A DNA stretch of 64,000 nucleotides from positions 434,001 to 498,000 of the forward strand of contig NZ_JNYQ01000004.1 of NCBI RefSeq assembly GCF_000717245.1, given 5' to 3'. The stretch is from Kitasatospora papulosa. GTDB lineage: Bacteria > Actinomycetota > Actinomycetes > Streptomycetales > Streptomycetaceae. Under the pieces are notes generated by a model, which did no database searches, was not told where the DNA came from, and saw only the letters and a program-made list of their open reading frames with translations. Position numbers and translations under genes: made by a program. Of this stretch, positions 16,419-25,100 are shown one piece after another (the stretch's first letter is position 1; each line of letters starts with the position of its first letter).

Positions 16419-18218
16419 TCAGGTACCGCTCGCCGAACCCAGGGTCAACGTCATGGACAGCTCCTTGCCGCCGCGGGTCAGGACGAGACCGAGCCGGTCA
16501 CCGGGCCGGTGGGCGCGGATCTTGACGATCAGTTCCTCACCGCTGTGCACCCGCTGGCCCTCCACCTCGGTGATGATGTCGCCCGGCCGGATGCCCGCCT
16601 TGTCGGCCGGGCCTCCCTCGGTCACCGCGGACGCGCCGCCGGCCGCCTTGCCTCCGACCTTCGCGCCGTCGCCGGTGAACTCCATGTCGAGCGTGACACC
16701 GATCACGGGGTGGGTGGCCTTGCCGGTGCTGATCAGCTCCTCGGCGACCCGCTTGCCCTGGTTGATCGGTATCGCGAAGCCCAGGCCGATCGAGCCGGAC
16801 TGGCCGCCGTCGAGGCCGGATCCGCTGTCGGCGGCGCGGATCGCGCTGTTGATGCCGATGACGCGGGCCTCGGCGTCGACCAGAGGGCCGCCGGAGTTGC
16901 CCGGGTTGATCGGGGCGTCGGTCTGCAGGGCGTCGACGTAGCTGACGTCGGTGCCGTCGCCCTTCTCGCCACCCGCGGTGATGGGGCGCTCCTTGGCGCT
17001 GATGATGCCGGAGGTGACCGTGTTGGACAGGTCGAAGGGTGCGCCGATCGCCACCACCGGGTCGCCCACCCGCACGTTGTCGGAGTTGCCGAGGGGAAGG
17101 GGCGTGAGGCCCGAGACGCCCGTCACCTTGACGACGGCCAGGTCGTAGCCGCTGTCCTTGCCGACGATCTCGGCGGCCGCGCTCTCCCCGCCGCTGAAGG
17201 TGACGGTGATGTCGCCGTTCGAGCCCGCGGGGGCGACCACATGGTTGTTGGTGAGGATGTGGCCCCTGTCGTCGAGGACGAAGCCGGTGCCCGTGCCCGA
17301 CTCGGCGGAGCCGTTCACGTGCAGGGTGACCACGCCGGGCAGCGCGCTGGCGGCGATACCGGCGACGCTGTCGGGGGCACGCCCGCCCGCGTCCCGGCCG
17401 GACTGCGGCAGTTCCACCGTGGTCAGGCCGCCGTTGCGCTCGACGTAGGCACCGACTCCGCCGCCTATCCCGCCGGCGAGGAGGGCGAGCAGCGCCGCTC
17501 CGACGAGGACGGTCCCCCGACGGGCCTTGCGCGGCCGGACGTCGTCGACGCCCTGGCCGGGGCCGGGGTGGCTCAACGGCTGCCGGGGCGCGCCCCAGGG
17601 GTCGTACCGCATCCACTGGGAGGTCTGCTGCGGGATCTGCCCGGGGGGCTGGGGAACCGGGTGCTGCTGCGCCACGGTGTGCGGCGGGGGCCAGGGGTCG
17701 GTGTGGTGTTCCTGGCCGCCTTGAGCGGGAGCGGCGGCGACGGGCGGAGCGGCCGTGCCGTGCCCGTCCGTCCCGGCGTACGGCGGCGGTACGGGCGTGC
17801 CGTGGGCGGGGGTCGCCACCGGACGCTGCACGGGCGGCGCGGGCGCCCACGGCCCCGGACCGCCGTAGGGCGGAGTGCTGTACTCGTCGGGCGCGTGCAG
17901 CGGCTGCGTGCGGTGGACGTGCGGCTCGGCGGCGGGCGGCGCGGGTTCCGCCGGCGCGGGGGTGCCCAGGTCGGCGGCGGGCGGCGGTGCGGCGACGGGC
18001 GGCGCGGGCGTGTAGTCACCGTCCGGTGTCGTGTGCGGGAGCCGCTCCCCCGCCGTGGGCCCGGTGGTCCCGCCGGGACCGGCCGGCGCCGTCCCCGAAG
18101 CGTCCGCGACGCGGTTGGCGGCCGCCCCGTCCTCCTCCGGCCCGGCCGGACGGTCCCGGTCCGTGGAGGGACGGCTCCACCACTTCGTCCTCGGCCCGCT
18201 GGGCTTCCCGTCGTCCAT
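16419..18218 (-). CDS. htrA: HtrA/DegP-type membrane serine protease with PDZ domain
   Basis: 599-aa envelope protease. Residues 1-230 are a Pro/Ala/Gly-rich cytoplasmic region, followed by one membrane helix (about 235-258, VLVGAALLALLAGGIGGGVG), an extracytoplasmic trypsin-like domain and a C-terminal PDZ domain (about 510-595, GGPADKAGIRPGDIITEVEG). The catalytic triad is intact: His326 in LTNNHVV, Asp359 in YDLAVVKV, Ser442 in PGNSGGPL. ATG at 18218 follows GGGGAGAGC. Downstream of the anti-sigma gene by 89 bp, matching sigE-rseA-htrA-tatB in mycobacteria, so a role in misfolded-protein clearance or anti-sigma degradation is likely. Confidence 0.93.
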   Translation of the reverse strand: MDDGKPSGPRTKWWSRPSTDRDRPAGPEEDGAAANRVADASGTAPAGPGGTTGPTAGERLPHTTPDGDYTPAPPVAAPPPAADLGTPAPAEPAPPAAEPHVHRTQPLHAPDEYSTPPYGGPGPWAPAPPVQRPVATPAHGTPVPPPYAGTDGHGTAAPPVAAAPAQGGQEHHTDPWPPPHTVAQQHPVPQPPGQIPQQTSQWMRYDPWGAPRQPLSHPGPGQGVDDVRPRKARRGTVLVGAALLALLAGGIGGGVGAYVERNGGLTTVELPQSGRDAGGRAPDSVAGIAASALPGVVTLHVNGSAESGTGTGFVLDDRGHILTNNHVVAPAGSNGDITVTFSGGESAAAEIVGKDSGYDLAVVKVTGVSGLTPLPLGNSDNVRVGDPVVAIGAPFDLSNTVTSGIISAKERPITAGGEKGDGTDVSYVDALQTDAPINPGNSGGPLVDAEARVIGINSAIRAADSGSGLDGGQSGSIGLGFAIPINQGKRVAEELISTGKATHPVIGVTLDMEFTGDGAKVGGKAAGGASAVTEGGPADKAGIRPGDIITEVEGQRVHSGEELIVKIRAHRPGDRLGLVLTRGGKELSMTLTLGSASGT

Positions 18219-18307
18219 GCTCTCCCCGCAACTGGCCCATGGACGCCCCACAGAGGCGTCTCTCCCGGAATTCAACCAGGTTTGCCAATCGGCGCGCAGG
18301 GTACCGG

Positions 18308-19234
18308 TCAGCGGAGCGGGGTGAGCGGCACCGCCCGGTCGCGGAGCGGCGGGACGGAGGTCGTCGCGGACGGCTTCGGGTCCGCGCCCCCGCCGACAGC
18401 CGCCGAGTACAGCGGGCCCGCGTCCGTCGGGCGTATCAGAGGCGGCACGGTCACATTGAGCACCGGGAAGGCGAACGTGCCCCCGGTGAACACCGTGCTG
18501 TTCAGCAGTGTGGGCGTGGACACGGACCGGACGGCCGGGGACGGGGCCGCGCTCGGCCGGGCGCCACGGTCCTCCCCGAAGGCGAGGGCTCCGCCACCGC
18601 TGCGGCTGGTCGCCGCGGTGGCACCACCTGTCCGCTCGTCGGCCGCGAGCGGGGTGGCGTTGCTGCCCGCGCCCTCGGCGCTCAGAGGCGGCTCGGGGCC
18701 GTAGTCGAGCGGGAGCGAGCCTCCCAGGGCGATGGCCGCCAGGGACACGGCACTGGCCGCGACGAACGCGAAGCGCCGCGCGCGCCACGGCGAACGGTCG
18801 GCGTCCCGGGCCACGTCGTGGATGCGGAAGCCGGGTCCGGACGCACCGCCGGGCAGGACGGCGGTCGAGCCGTGGGCGGTGGGGAGGTATCCGAAGCCGT
18901 CCAGCGGTGAACGCGCCTGGTCGGCCGGCCCGCCGGACTGCGGCACGGGGAAGACCCCGTCCCCGAAGCGCCGCCCGCCGTCCGGGCCGTCGCCACCGCC
19001 GCCGGGCAGGCCCTGCAGACGGGCGAGGAAACCCTCCGAGGGCGAGGGGGCGGCGGAGGTCGCGAAGGCGCTCTTCAGCCGCCGCTGGGAGTCGGCCTCG
19101 GCCTTGCACCGGGCGCAGGTCGCCAGATGGGCCAGGACCCGCTCACGGGCGTCGTGTTTGAGCTCGCCGTCGACGAGCGCGGCGAGCCTGTCCCCCAGAT
19201 GCTGTTCGGCCGGGGTCGCACCTGTGCCACTCAC
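18308..19234 (-). CDS. Zinc-binding anti-sigma factor (RseA-like)
   Basis: 308-aa single-pass membrane regulator. The N-terminal zinc anti-sigma motif HLATCARC (HxxxCxxC, residues 36-43) predicts cytoplasmic binding to the neighbouring ECF sigma factor. One membrane helix lies at about residues 154-174 ([19 protein letters not shown]), and the remaining third is extracytoplasmic and Ser/Thr/Pro-rich. The GTG start overlaps the sigma-factor stop (GTGA), a classic coupling of a sigma factor with its inhibitor. Whether release is redox-driven or by proteolysis cannot be told. Confidence 0.9.
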   Translation of the reverse strand: MSGTGATPAEQHLGDRLAALVDGELKHDARERVLAHLATCARCKAEADSQRRLKSAFATSAAPSPSEGFLARLQGLPGGGGDGPDGGRRFGDGVFPVPQSGGPADQARSPLDGFGYLPTAHGSTAVLPGGASGPGFRIHDVARDADRSPWRARRFAFVAASAVSLAAIALGGSLPLDYGPEPPLSAEGAGSNATPLAADERTGGATAATSRSGGGALAFGEDRGARPSAAPSPAVRSVSTPTLLNSTVFTGGTFAFPVLNVTVPPLIRPTDAGPLYSAAVGGGADPKPSATTSVPPLRDRAVPLTPLR

Positions 19235-19992
19235 GCCGCTCCGCCCTCCCCGGCGAGGACCGCGTCCGCCAGGGAACGCTGCTCGGCGCGGGCCTCGGGC
19301 GAACGGTGCTTGAGCGCCTTGCGCAGGTGCGAGCGGCCGCGGTGGATACGGCTGCGCACGGTCCCGAGCTTCACGCCGAGCGTGGCGGCGATCTCCTCGT
19401 ACGACAGGCCCTCGATGTCACAGAGCACCACCGCGGCACGGAACTCGGGCGCGAGGGTGTCCAGCGCCTGCTGCACGTCCGCGTCGAAGTGCGTGTCGTT
19501 GAAGACCTGCTGGGGGGACGGCTCGCGGCTCGGCAGTCGCTCGGCGGCGTCGTCGCCGAGGGAGTCGAAACGGATCCGCTGCTTGCGGCGGACCATGTCC
19601 AGGAAGAGATTCGTGGTGATCCTGTGCAGCCAGCCTTCGAAGGTGCCCGGCGTGTAGGTCGACAGCGACCGGAAGACGCGGACGAAGACCTCCTGGGTGA
19701 GGTCCTCCGCGTCGTGCTGGTTGCCCGTCAGCCGGTAGGCGAGGCGGTACACGCGGGCGCTGTGCGTGCTGACGATCTCTTCCCATGAGGGCGGGGTCCA
19801 CGCCTGGGAATCCGCATCTGAGGCGAAGGTCGCGGTCGGTGCGGAAGCGCTGGAAGAACGGTCAGCAATGTCGGTCACGGATTTCGGCTCACCAGCCGAC
19901 CTGAGAAGACGCCGCAGCGCACCTCTCCGATCCACAGGCGCAGCCGCACCTCCCCTATCGGCTCTGGTGGTGTCCAGTGGAGCCCCTACCAT
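19231..19992 (-). CDS. sigE: ECF RNA polymerase sigma factor, SigE type
   Basis: 253-aa extracytoplasmic-function sigma factor. After a 70-residue N-terminal extension, region 2 is seen as [31 protein letters not shown] in pieces ([15 protein letters not shown] is the core), and region 4 as [20 protein letters not shown], the helix-turn-helix for the -35 element. ATG at 19992 is preferred to the GTG two codons earlier because GAGG lies 5 nt in front. It heads sigma/anti-sigma/htrA/tatB, the mycobacterial SigE arrangement. Note that SigE in S. coelicolor names a different factor (with CseB/CseC), so the symbol refers to the mycobacterial type. Confidence 0.92.
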   Translation of the reverse strand: MVGAPLDTTRADRGGAAAPVDRRGALRRLLRSAGEPKSVTDIADRSSSASAPTATFASDADSQAWTPPSWEEIVSTHSARVYRLAYRLTGNQHDAEDLTQEVFVRVFRSLSTYTPGTFEGWLHRITTNLFLDMVRRKQRIRFDSLGDDAAERLPSREPSPQQVFNDTHFDADVQQALDTLAPEFRAAVVLCDIEGLSYEEIAATLGVKLGTVRSRIHRGRSHLRKALKHRSPEARAEQRSLADAVLAGEGGAA

Positions 19993-20168
19993 AGCCACCT
20001 CGCCCGTTAGCTCCGGATAAGCCTTTTACCTGCTGGCGCCCGGTGTCCCCGGGTGCAAGAGGAACATTCCGGACCCGGCCCCGGGGCCCGGTCCACGTGT
20101 TCCCCCTCGCCCCTTCACAACGTCCGGTCCCATCTGCGGGTTCCCGGGCGCAGCGGATACAGTCACCG

Positions 20169-20834
20169 TTGCGCCAACTACGGGGTCAGGAGAGGGTCAT
20201 TACCGCCAACCGGCAGACGAGCTGGGCATTCGCCGACGCCTTTGTCGCCGAGGAGGAAGCTCTGCTCTGGGCCCGGGACCGGGCCCACGAGACGGGGCTC
20301 CTCCCGGTGTCGTCAGGCACCGGCGCGGCACTGCGCCTGCTCGCTGCCACCGCGGACGCCAAAGCGGTGGCCGAGATCGGCACCGGGACGGGCGTGTCCG
20401 GCATCTATCTGCTCCAGGGCATGCGGCCGGACGGCGTACTGACCACGGTCGACCAGGAACCCGAGCGCCAGCAGTTCGCCCGTGAGGCCTTCCGTGCCGC
20501 CGGGTTCGCCACGAACCGGGCCCGCTTCATCCCCGGGCGTGCCCTCGACGTCCTGCCGCGTCTGGCGGACGGCGGGTACGACCTCGTCTTCTGCGACGGT
20601 GACCGGCTGGAGAGCCTGGACTACCTCGCCGAATCGTTGCGTCTGCTCCGGCCCGGCGGCCTCGTGTGCTTCGAGGGCGTCTTCGCGGACGGCCGCACGA
20701 TCGACTCGGCCGCGCAGCCGGCCGAGGTGCTGCGCCTGCGCGAACTGCTGCGGGCGGTGCGCGAGAGCCAGGAACTGATGGCGACCCTGCTGCCGGTGGG
20801 CGACGGCCTCCTCTGCGCGGTGCGACGGGGCTGA
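20169..20834 (+). CDS. SAM-dependent O-methyltransferase
   Basis: 221-aa class I methyltransferase of the catechol/caffeoyl-CoA O-methyltransferase group. SAM motif I is AVAEIGTGTGVSGIYLL; LTTVDQEPE gives the acidic ribose-binding residue; DLVFCDGD the metal-site region and LRPGGLVCFEGV the later strand. No ATG or GTG fits; TTG at 20169 gives the protein length usual in the family. A GATACAGT at 20156-20163 is only 5 nt upstream, so a leaderless transcript is possible. It is divergent from the sigma factor, as is Rv1220c from sigE, so it may be co-regulated with the stress module. Substrate unknown. Confidence 0.85.
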   Translation: MRQLRGQERVITANRQTSWAFADAFVAEEEALLWARDRAHETGLLPVSSGTGAALRLLAATADAKAVAEIGTGTGVSGIYLLQGMRPDGVLTTVDQEPERQQFAREAFRAAGFATNRARFIPGRALDVLPRLADGGYDLVFCDGDRLESLDYLAESLRLLRPGGLVCFEGVFADGRTIDSAAQPAEVLRLRELLRAVRESQELMATLLPVGDGLLCAVRRG

Positions 20835-20879
20835 CCCCGCCCGACCACCGGCACCGGTCCGTACGGGCCCGGCCCGACG

Positions 20880-20920
20880 CACTGCTGCCCCGGCACGGAT
20901 TCCGTGCCGGGGCAGCAGTG
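20880..20920. terminator. 20-bp perfect hairpin, bidirectional
   Basis: CACTGCTGCCCCGGCACGGA (20880-20899) is exactly complementary to 20901-20920, with one central base. It lies between the methyltransferase and DUF3117 stops, which face each other. Confidence 0.85.
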
Positions 20921-20938
20921 AGGTGTGGCGCTACGGCC

Positions 20939-21106
20939 TCAGCCGACGACCTTCTTCAGCGCGTCACCGAGTGCGTCCGCCTCGTCCGGAGTCAGCTCGA
21001 CGACAAGCCGACCGCCGCCTTCGAGCGGAACGCGCATGACGATGCCCCGCCCCTCCTTTGTCACCTCGAGCGGGCCGTCGCCCGTCCGCGGCTTCATGGC
21101 CGCCAT
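20939..21106 (-). CDS. DUF3117 microprotein (55 aa)
   Basis: A 55-aa protein: MAAMKPRTGDGPLEVTKEGR at the start, then IVMRVPLEGGGRLVVELTPD and EADALGDALKKVVG to the stop. This is the DUF3117 family, near-universal in actinobacteria and represented by Rv1211 in M. tuberculosis. It is predicted to be a small beta-rich cytoplasmic protein ending in a helix. Reading from ATG 21106, with AGGAAGGGGAAC upstream, gives the exact family length. It stands alone, convergent with the methyltransferase. Function is unknown. Confidence 0.88.
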   Translation of the reverse strand: MAAMKPRTGDGPLEVTKEGRGIVMRVPLEGGGRLVVELTPDEADALGDALKKVVG

Positions 21107-21421
21107 GCTCGTTCCCCTTCCTGAAACCAGCTCATCGCAACCGGCGGCTCCATGACAGGCGCTGCCTCACCGGCGTCGAACACAATGCTTCCTCCGCATT
21201 ATCCCGCATCGAAGACCCCGATGACCAACATCGGTCGGCATCGCTTACGCAACGCGCTTTCCCAAAACCACCCAATTCGGCGATCCGGCTGCGATACTGC
21301 GCCACCTTCGCCCCTCAGCCGAGGTCCAATCGTTAGACGCAGGTCACATGTCCGGCCCGCCGGAAGTCGGCCATGCTTGCCTGGACAGGCAACGACGCCG
21401 GCCCCGTAAGGAGATCCCGCA
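21107..21421. other. Divergent intergenic region, DUF3117 / enoyl-CoA hydratase
   Basis: 315 bp with no gene. It is A/T-richer than its surroundings, as expected for two divergent promoters. An inverted repeat TTGCCT-GGAC-AGGCAA (21377-21392) lies 30 bp before the enoyl-CoA hydratase start and could be an operator for that gene. Confidence 0.45.
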
Positions 21422-22243
21422 ATGGCCGACCTGGCCGACACCACGGCTGACCCGGTGCTCACGGACGTGAGCGACGGACTCGCGACGATCACGATCAATC
21501 GCCCCGACGCGATGAACGCCATGAACACCGCCGCGAAGGTCGCGCTGCGCGACGCCCTCCGGGCGGCCGCCGACGATCCCGCCGTACGGGCGGTTCTGCT
21601 CACGGCCACCGGGCGCGCCTTCTGCGTGGGCCAGGACCTCAAGGAGCACGTCGCCAAGCTCTCCGAGGCCCGCGAGTCGGACGGCGGCAACGCGCTGAGC
21701 ACGGTGCGGGAGCACTACAACCCGATCGTCCGCGCCATCACCGAGATGGAGAAGCCCGTCGTCGCGGGGGTCAACGGGGTCGCCGCGGGGGCGGGCTTCG
21801 GCTTCGCGCTGGCGGCCGACTACCGCGTGGTCGCCGACTCCGCCTCCTTCAACACGTCCTTCGCGGGCGTCGCGCTGACCGCCGACTCGGGCGTCTCCTG
21901 GACCCTGCCGCGGCTCATCGGCGCGAGCCGCGCGGCCGACCTGCTGTTCTTCCCGCGCTCGATCACCGCCCGGGAGGCCCACGAGCTGGGCATCGCGAAC
22001 AGGGTGGTGCCCTCGGCCGACCTGGCGAAGGAGGCTCGGGCCGTGGCCCGGGCCCTGGCCGAGGGACCGACGGTGGCGTACGCGGCCCTGAAGGCGTCCA
22101 TGGCGTACGGCGCCGGCCACACGCTCACCGAGACGCTGGAGAAGGAGGACGAGCTCCAGACGAGGGCGGGGGCCTCCCGGGACCACACGATCGCGGTCGA
22201 GGCGTTCCTCTCCAAGCAGCCGGCGAAGTACCTCGGCGCCTGA
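21422..22243 (+). CDS. Enoyl-CoA hydratase/isomerase family protein
   Basis: 273-aa crotonase-fold enzyme acting on CoA thioesters. The CoA-binding segment GRAFCVGQDLKEHV and the oxyanion-hole segment VVAGVNGVAAGAGFGFALAADYR are intact. At the usual catalytic positions the sequence reads FNTSFAGVALTADSGVSW, where the first Glu of classical hydratases is not evident and an Asp (TADSG) follows, closer to PaaG/isomerase-type members. ATG at 21422 follows AAGGAGATC. Single gene with a small palindrome in its promoter; convergent with tag. The true reaction cannot be decided from sequence. Confidence 0.85.
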   Translation: MADLADTTADPVLTDVSDGLATITINRPDAMNAMNTAAKVALRDALRAAADDPAVRAVLLTATGRAFCVGQDLKEHVAKLSEARESDGGNALSTVREHYNPIVRAITEMEKPVVAGVNGVAAGAGFGFALAADYRVVADSASFNTSFAGVALTADSGVSWTLPRLIGASRAADLLFFPRSITAREAHELGIANRVVPSADLAKEARAVARALAEGPTVAYAALKASMAYGAGHTLTETLEKEDELQTRAGASRDHTIAVEAFLSKQPAKYLGA

Positions 22244-22249
22244 CCCGTA

Positions 22250-22834
22250 CTACCGGCCGCCGCCCCGGGCGACGCAGTCGGCCAGATGGTCGTCGACCAG
22301 GCCGCACGCCTGCATCAGGGCGTACGCGGTCGTGGGGCCGACGAAGCGGATGGACCGCTTCTTGAGGTCCTTGGCCAGCGCGGTCGATTCCGGGGTGACC
22401 GCCGGGACGTCACCGAGGGTGCGCGGGGCCGGCCGGGTCGCCGGGTCGGGGGCGTGGGACCAGATCAGAGCGTCCAGTTCGCCCTTGTCCCAGCCGGCCA
22501 GGACCTTGGCGTTGGCGAGCGTGGCGTCGATCTTCGCGCGGTTGCGGATGATCCCGGCGTCGGCGAGGAGCCGCTCCTTGTCGGCGTCGGTGAACTCCGC
22601 CACGGCGGGGATCCTGAAACCGGCGAAGGCGCTGCGGAACCCTTCGCGACGGCGCAGGATCGTCAGCCACGACAGCCCCGACTGGAAGGCCTCCAGGCAG
22701 AGCCGCTCGAAGAGGGCGTCGTCGCCGTGCACCGGGCGTCCCCACTCGGTGTCGTGATAGGCGAGGTAGTCCTCCGTGGACAGCCCCCACGGGCAGCGCG
22801 GGCGGCCGTCGGCCGCTGCTACGGCGCCGCTCAC
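22250..22834 (-). CDS. tag: DNA-3-methyladenine glycosylase I
   Basis: 194-aa base-excision repair enzyme that removes 3-methyladenine from alkylated DNA. It starts CPWGLSTEDYLAYHDTEWG, giving the N-terminal Cys and His of the zinc site, and ends ACGLVDDHLADC with the partner His and Cys. FQSGLSWLTILRRREGFR and SIRFVGPTTAYALMQACG are the helix-hairpin and family motifs. The GTG start overlaps the stop of the upstream DivIVA-like gene (GTGA), so the pair is translationally coupled, as is the Rv1209-Rv1210 pair in mycobacteria. Confidence 0.93.
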   Translation of the reverse strand: MSGAVAAADGRPRCPWGLSTEDYLAYHDTEWGRPVHGDDALFERLCLEAFQSGLSWLTILRRREGFRSAFAGFRIPAVAEFTDADKERLLADAGIIRNRAKIDATLANAKVLAGWDKGELDALIWSHAPDPATRPAPRTLGDVPAVTPESTALAKDLKKRSIRFVGPTTAYALMQACGLVDDHLADCVARGGGR

Positions 22835-23220
22835 CGCTCGTCCTCCTCGCCCGGCCGGCCGTCCTCGCCGCGGCGCGGCTCGTCCGGCCGCTTGAACAGG
22901 TCGGGGCCGCCGTTCACCGCGGTGGCCTGGGCTCCGGCGAGCGCCGACTCCAGCTCGGCGATGTGGGCGTCCCGCTCGGCGAGCTCGGCACCGAGCCGGC
23001 CGAGGGCCTCGTCCACGTCCGTCATGCGGTAGCCGCGCACGGCCATGGGCAGCCGCATCGCCTCGACGTCGGCGCGGCCGACGGGGCGGTTCGCGGGCAG
23101 CGGGTCGGTGAGCCGCTCGGGCTCGACGTCCTGCAGCACCGGGCTTCCGCCTCCGCCGACCACCGCCAGGGTGACCGCGGCCACGACCACGGCCATCGTG
23201 AGCAGCAAGAACCAGAACAC
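22831..23220 (-). CDS. Small membrane-anchored DivIVA-domain protein
   Basis: 129-aa protein with an N-terminal membrane helix (FWFLLLTMAVVVAAVTLAVVG) and a short DivIVA-like motif: RLPMAVRGYRMTDVDEALGRL, followed by a coiled coil (AELAERDAHIAELESALAGA) and an acidic tail. The motif around GYRMTDVD is what DivIVA proteins use near the membrane. GTG at 23220 is chosen because GGGGAG sits 6 nt upstream; ATGs at 23226 and 23268 have worse spacing. It overlaps tag. A polar or septal role is inferred only from the motif. Confidence 0.78.
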   Translation of the reverse strand: MFWFLLLTMAVVVAAVTLAVVGGGGSPVLQDVEPERLTDPLPANRPVGRADVEAMRLPMAVRGYRMTDVDEALGRLGAELAERDAHIAELESALAGAQATAVNGGPDLFKRPDEPRRGEDGRPGEEDER

Positions 23221-23317
23221 GTGCATCTCCCCGGAAGCGGAATACCTGTCCAGGTCAGATCGTGCCATGCGCCACCGACGGTTAGGGTCGCAGGCGGGCT
23301 ACAGGGAGGAACCAGGA

Positions 23318-24190
23318 ATGCGAAGCGGGACGCTCAGGCTGGGGCGGCGGGAGTTCGGGCCGCACGAGCCGGTGATCATGGCGATCGTGAACCGGACTCC
23401 CGATTCCTTCTACGACCAGGGGGCGACGTTCCGTGACGAGCCCGCGCTCTCCAGGGTCGAGCAGGCCGTCGCGGAAGGTGCCGCGATCATCGACATCGGC
23501 GGGGTGAAGGCCGGCCCGGGCGAGGAGGTGACCGCGCAGGAGGAGGCCCGTCGCACGGTGGGCTTCGTCGCCGAGGTACGGCGCCGCCACCCGGACGTAG
23601 TGATCAGTGTGGACACCTGGCGGCACGACGTCGGTGCGGCCGTCTGCGAGGCGGGTGCCGACGTGCTGAACGACGCGTGGGGCGGCGTCGACCCGAAGCT
23701 CGCGGAGGTGGCGGCGCGGTACGGCGCCGGGCTCGTGTGCACGCACGCGGGCGGCGCGGAGCCCCGCACCCGGCCGCACCGGATCGCGTACGACGACGTG
23801 GTGGCCGACATCCTGCGGGTCACCCTGGGGCTCGCGGAGCGGGCCGTGGAGCTCGGGGTGAGGCCGGACGGGATCATGATCGATCCGGGCCACGACTTCG
23901 GCAAGAACACCCGCCACTCGCTGGAGGCGACCCGCCGGCTGGACGAGATGACGGCCACCGGCTGGCCGGTGCTGGTCTCCCTCTCCAACAAGGACTTCGT
24001 CGGGGAGACGCTCGACAGGCCGGTCAAGGAGCGCGTGATCGGCACGCTGGCCACGACGGCCGTCTCCGCGTGGCTGGGGGCGCAGGTCTACCGGGTGCAC
24101 GAGGTGGCCGAGACCCGTCAGGTCCTGGACATGGTCGCGTCCATCGCGGGCCACCGGCCGCCGGCCGTCGCGCGGCGGGGCCTGGCGTAG
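23318..24190 (+). CDS. folP2: FolP2-type dihydropteroate synthase paralogue
   Basis: 290-aa TIM-barrel protein of the DHPS family. Pterin-site landmarks remain: NRTPDSF (residues 25-31), ISVDTW, AGADVLNDAW, and VYRVHEV. The substrate loop that in active DHPS reads GGESTRPG is here GGVKAGPG (61-68), and the SRKSF motif is SNKDF, the same changes as in mycobacterial FolP2, which does not make dihydropteroate. A role other than folate synthesis is therefore likely. ATG at 23318 follows AGGGAGGA. It is divergent from the DivIVA/tag pair and convergent with the LOG gene. Confidence 0.88.
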   Translation: MRSGTLRLGRREFGPHEPVIMAIVNRTPDSFYDQGATFRDEPALSRVEQAVAEGAAIIDIGGVKAGPGEEVTAQEEARRTVGFVAEVRRRHPDVVISVDTWRHDVGAAVCEAGADVLNDAWGGVDPKLAEVAARYGAGLVCTHAGGAEPRTRPHRIAYDDVVADILRVTLGLAERAVELGVRPDGIMIDPGHDFGKNTRHSLEATRRLDEMTATGWPVLVSLSNKDFVGETLDRPVKERVIGTLATTAVSAWLGAQVYRVHEVAETRQVLDMVASIAGHRPPAVARRGLA

Positions 24191-24197
24191 GGAGCGT

Positions 24198-24238
24198 GGC
24201 CGCTCCGGCCCCGCCGCCGGCCGACGCGGCTAGCGGCC
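24198..24238. terminator. Weak hairpin between folP2 and LOG gene
   Basis: GGCCGCT (24198-24204) pairs with AGCGGCC (24232-24238) around a GC-rich loop with further pairing. The right arm includes the LOG stop codon. Plausible but short. Confidence 0.4.
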
Positions 24239-25015
24239 GACCTCCTTCGTCACCAGCCGGACCGCCTCGTCCACGTCGTCCGTGACGTGGAACAGCATCA
24301 GGTCGTGCTCGGACGCCTTGCCCCCCGCCACCACCGTGTCCCGCAGCCAGTCGACCAGGCCGCCCCAGTACGCCGTACCGAAGAGGACGATCGGGAAGCG
24401 CGTCACCTTGCCCGTCTGGACCAGGGTGAGCGCTTCGAAGAGCTCGTCCAGCGTGCCCAGACCGCCGGGCAGGACGACGAACCCCTGGGCGTACTTCACG
24501 AACATCGTCTTGCGGACGAAGAAGTAGCGGAAGTTGACGCCGATGTCGACATGTGGATTCAGTCCGGACTCGAAGGGGAGCTCGATGCCGAGCCCGACGG
24601 AGACGCCCTTGGCCTCCCGGGCCCCCTTGTTCGCCGCCTCCATCGCTCCGGGACCGCCGCCCGTGATGACGGCGAAACCCGCCTCGACCAGCGCCTTGCC
24701 GATCTGTACGCCCGCCTCGTAGTCCGGTCCGCCCGCCGGTGTGCGGGCCGAGCCGAAGACACTGATCGCGCTGGGCAGTTCCGCCAGCGCGCCGAATCCC
24801 TCCACGAACTCCGACTGGATCCGCATGACGCGCCAGGGGTCGGTGTGGACCCACTCCGAGTCGCCCTCGGAGTCCAGCAGCCGCTGATCGGTCGTGCCCG
24901 GCTGGACCTGGTCCCTGCGCCGCAGTACCGGACCCAGTCGCTGCTCCTCGGGCTTCACCGCGCCCTCGGGAATCTGCGCGCCCTCGGGGATCCGTGCGTC
25001 CTCCGGGTTGCCCAT
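24230..25015 (-). CDS. LOG-family (TIGR00730) nucleotide phosphoribohydrolase-like protein
   Basis: 261-aa Rossmann-fold protein related to plant cytokinin-activating LOG enzymes, which split nucleoside 5'-monophosphates into base and ribose phosphate. ISVFGSARTPAGGPDYE, ITGGGPGAMEAANKGA and VVLPGGLGTLDELFE supply the nucleotide site; the last is the PGGxGTxxE signature. An N-terminal extension of about 75 residues with three PEGA-like repeats is unusual. It sits between folP2 and dapE as in Rv1205. The same strand as dapE, 85 bp downstream. Whether it makes a free cytokinin is unknown. Confidence 0.87.
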   Translation of the reverse strand: MGNPEDARIPEGAQIPEGAVKPEEQRLGPVLRRRDQVQPGTTDQRLLDSEGDSEWVHTDPWRVMRIQSEFVEGFGALAELPSAISVFGSARTPAGGPDYEAGVQIGKALVEAGFAVITGGGPGAMEAANKGAREAKGVSVGLGIELPFESGLNPHVDIGVNFRYFFVRKTMFVKYAQGFVVLPGGLGTLDELFEALTLVQTGKVTRFPIVLFGTAYWGGLVDWLRDTVVAGGKASEHDLMLFHVTDDVDEAVRLVTKEVGR

Positions 25016-25100
25016 GACCTGCTCCCTCCGCCGACCTGCGATGTGCGTGTGTCGGTTCAGCCTAGATCGGCGGAGGTTACGGGCGGGGGAATGCCGTGGG

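Noticed and set aside
24230..25015. Calling the LOG-family protein a lysine decarboxylase
   Set aside because: Older annotations use that name, but PGGxGTxxE is the phosphoribohydrolase signature and no PLP-binding lysine motif is present.
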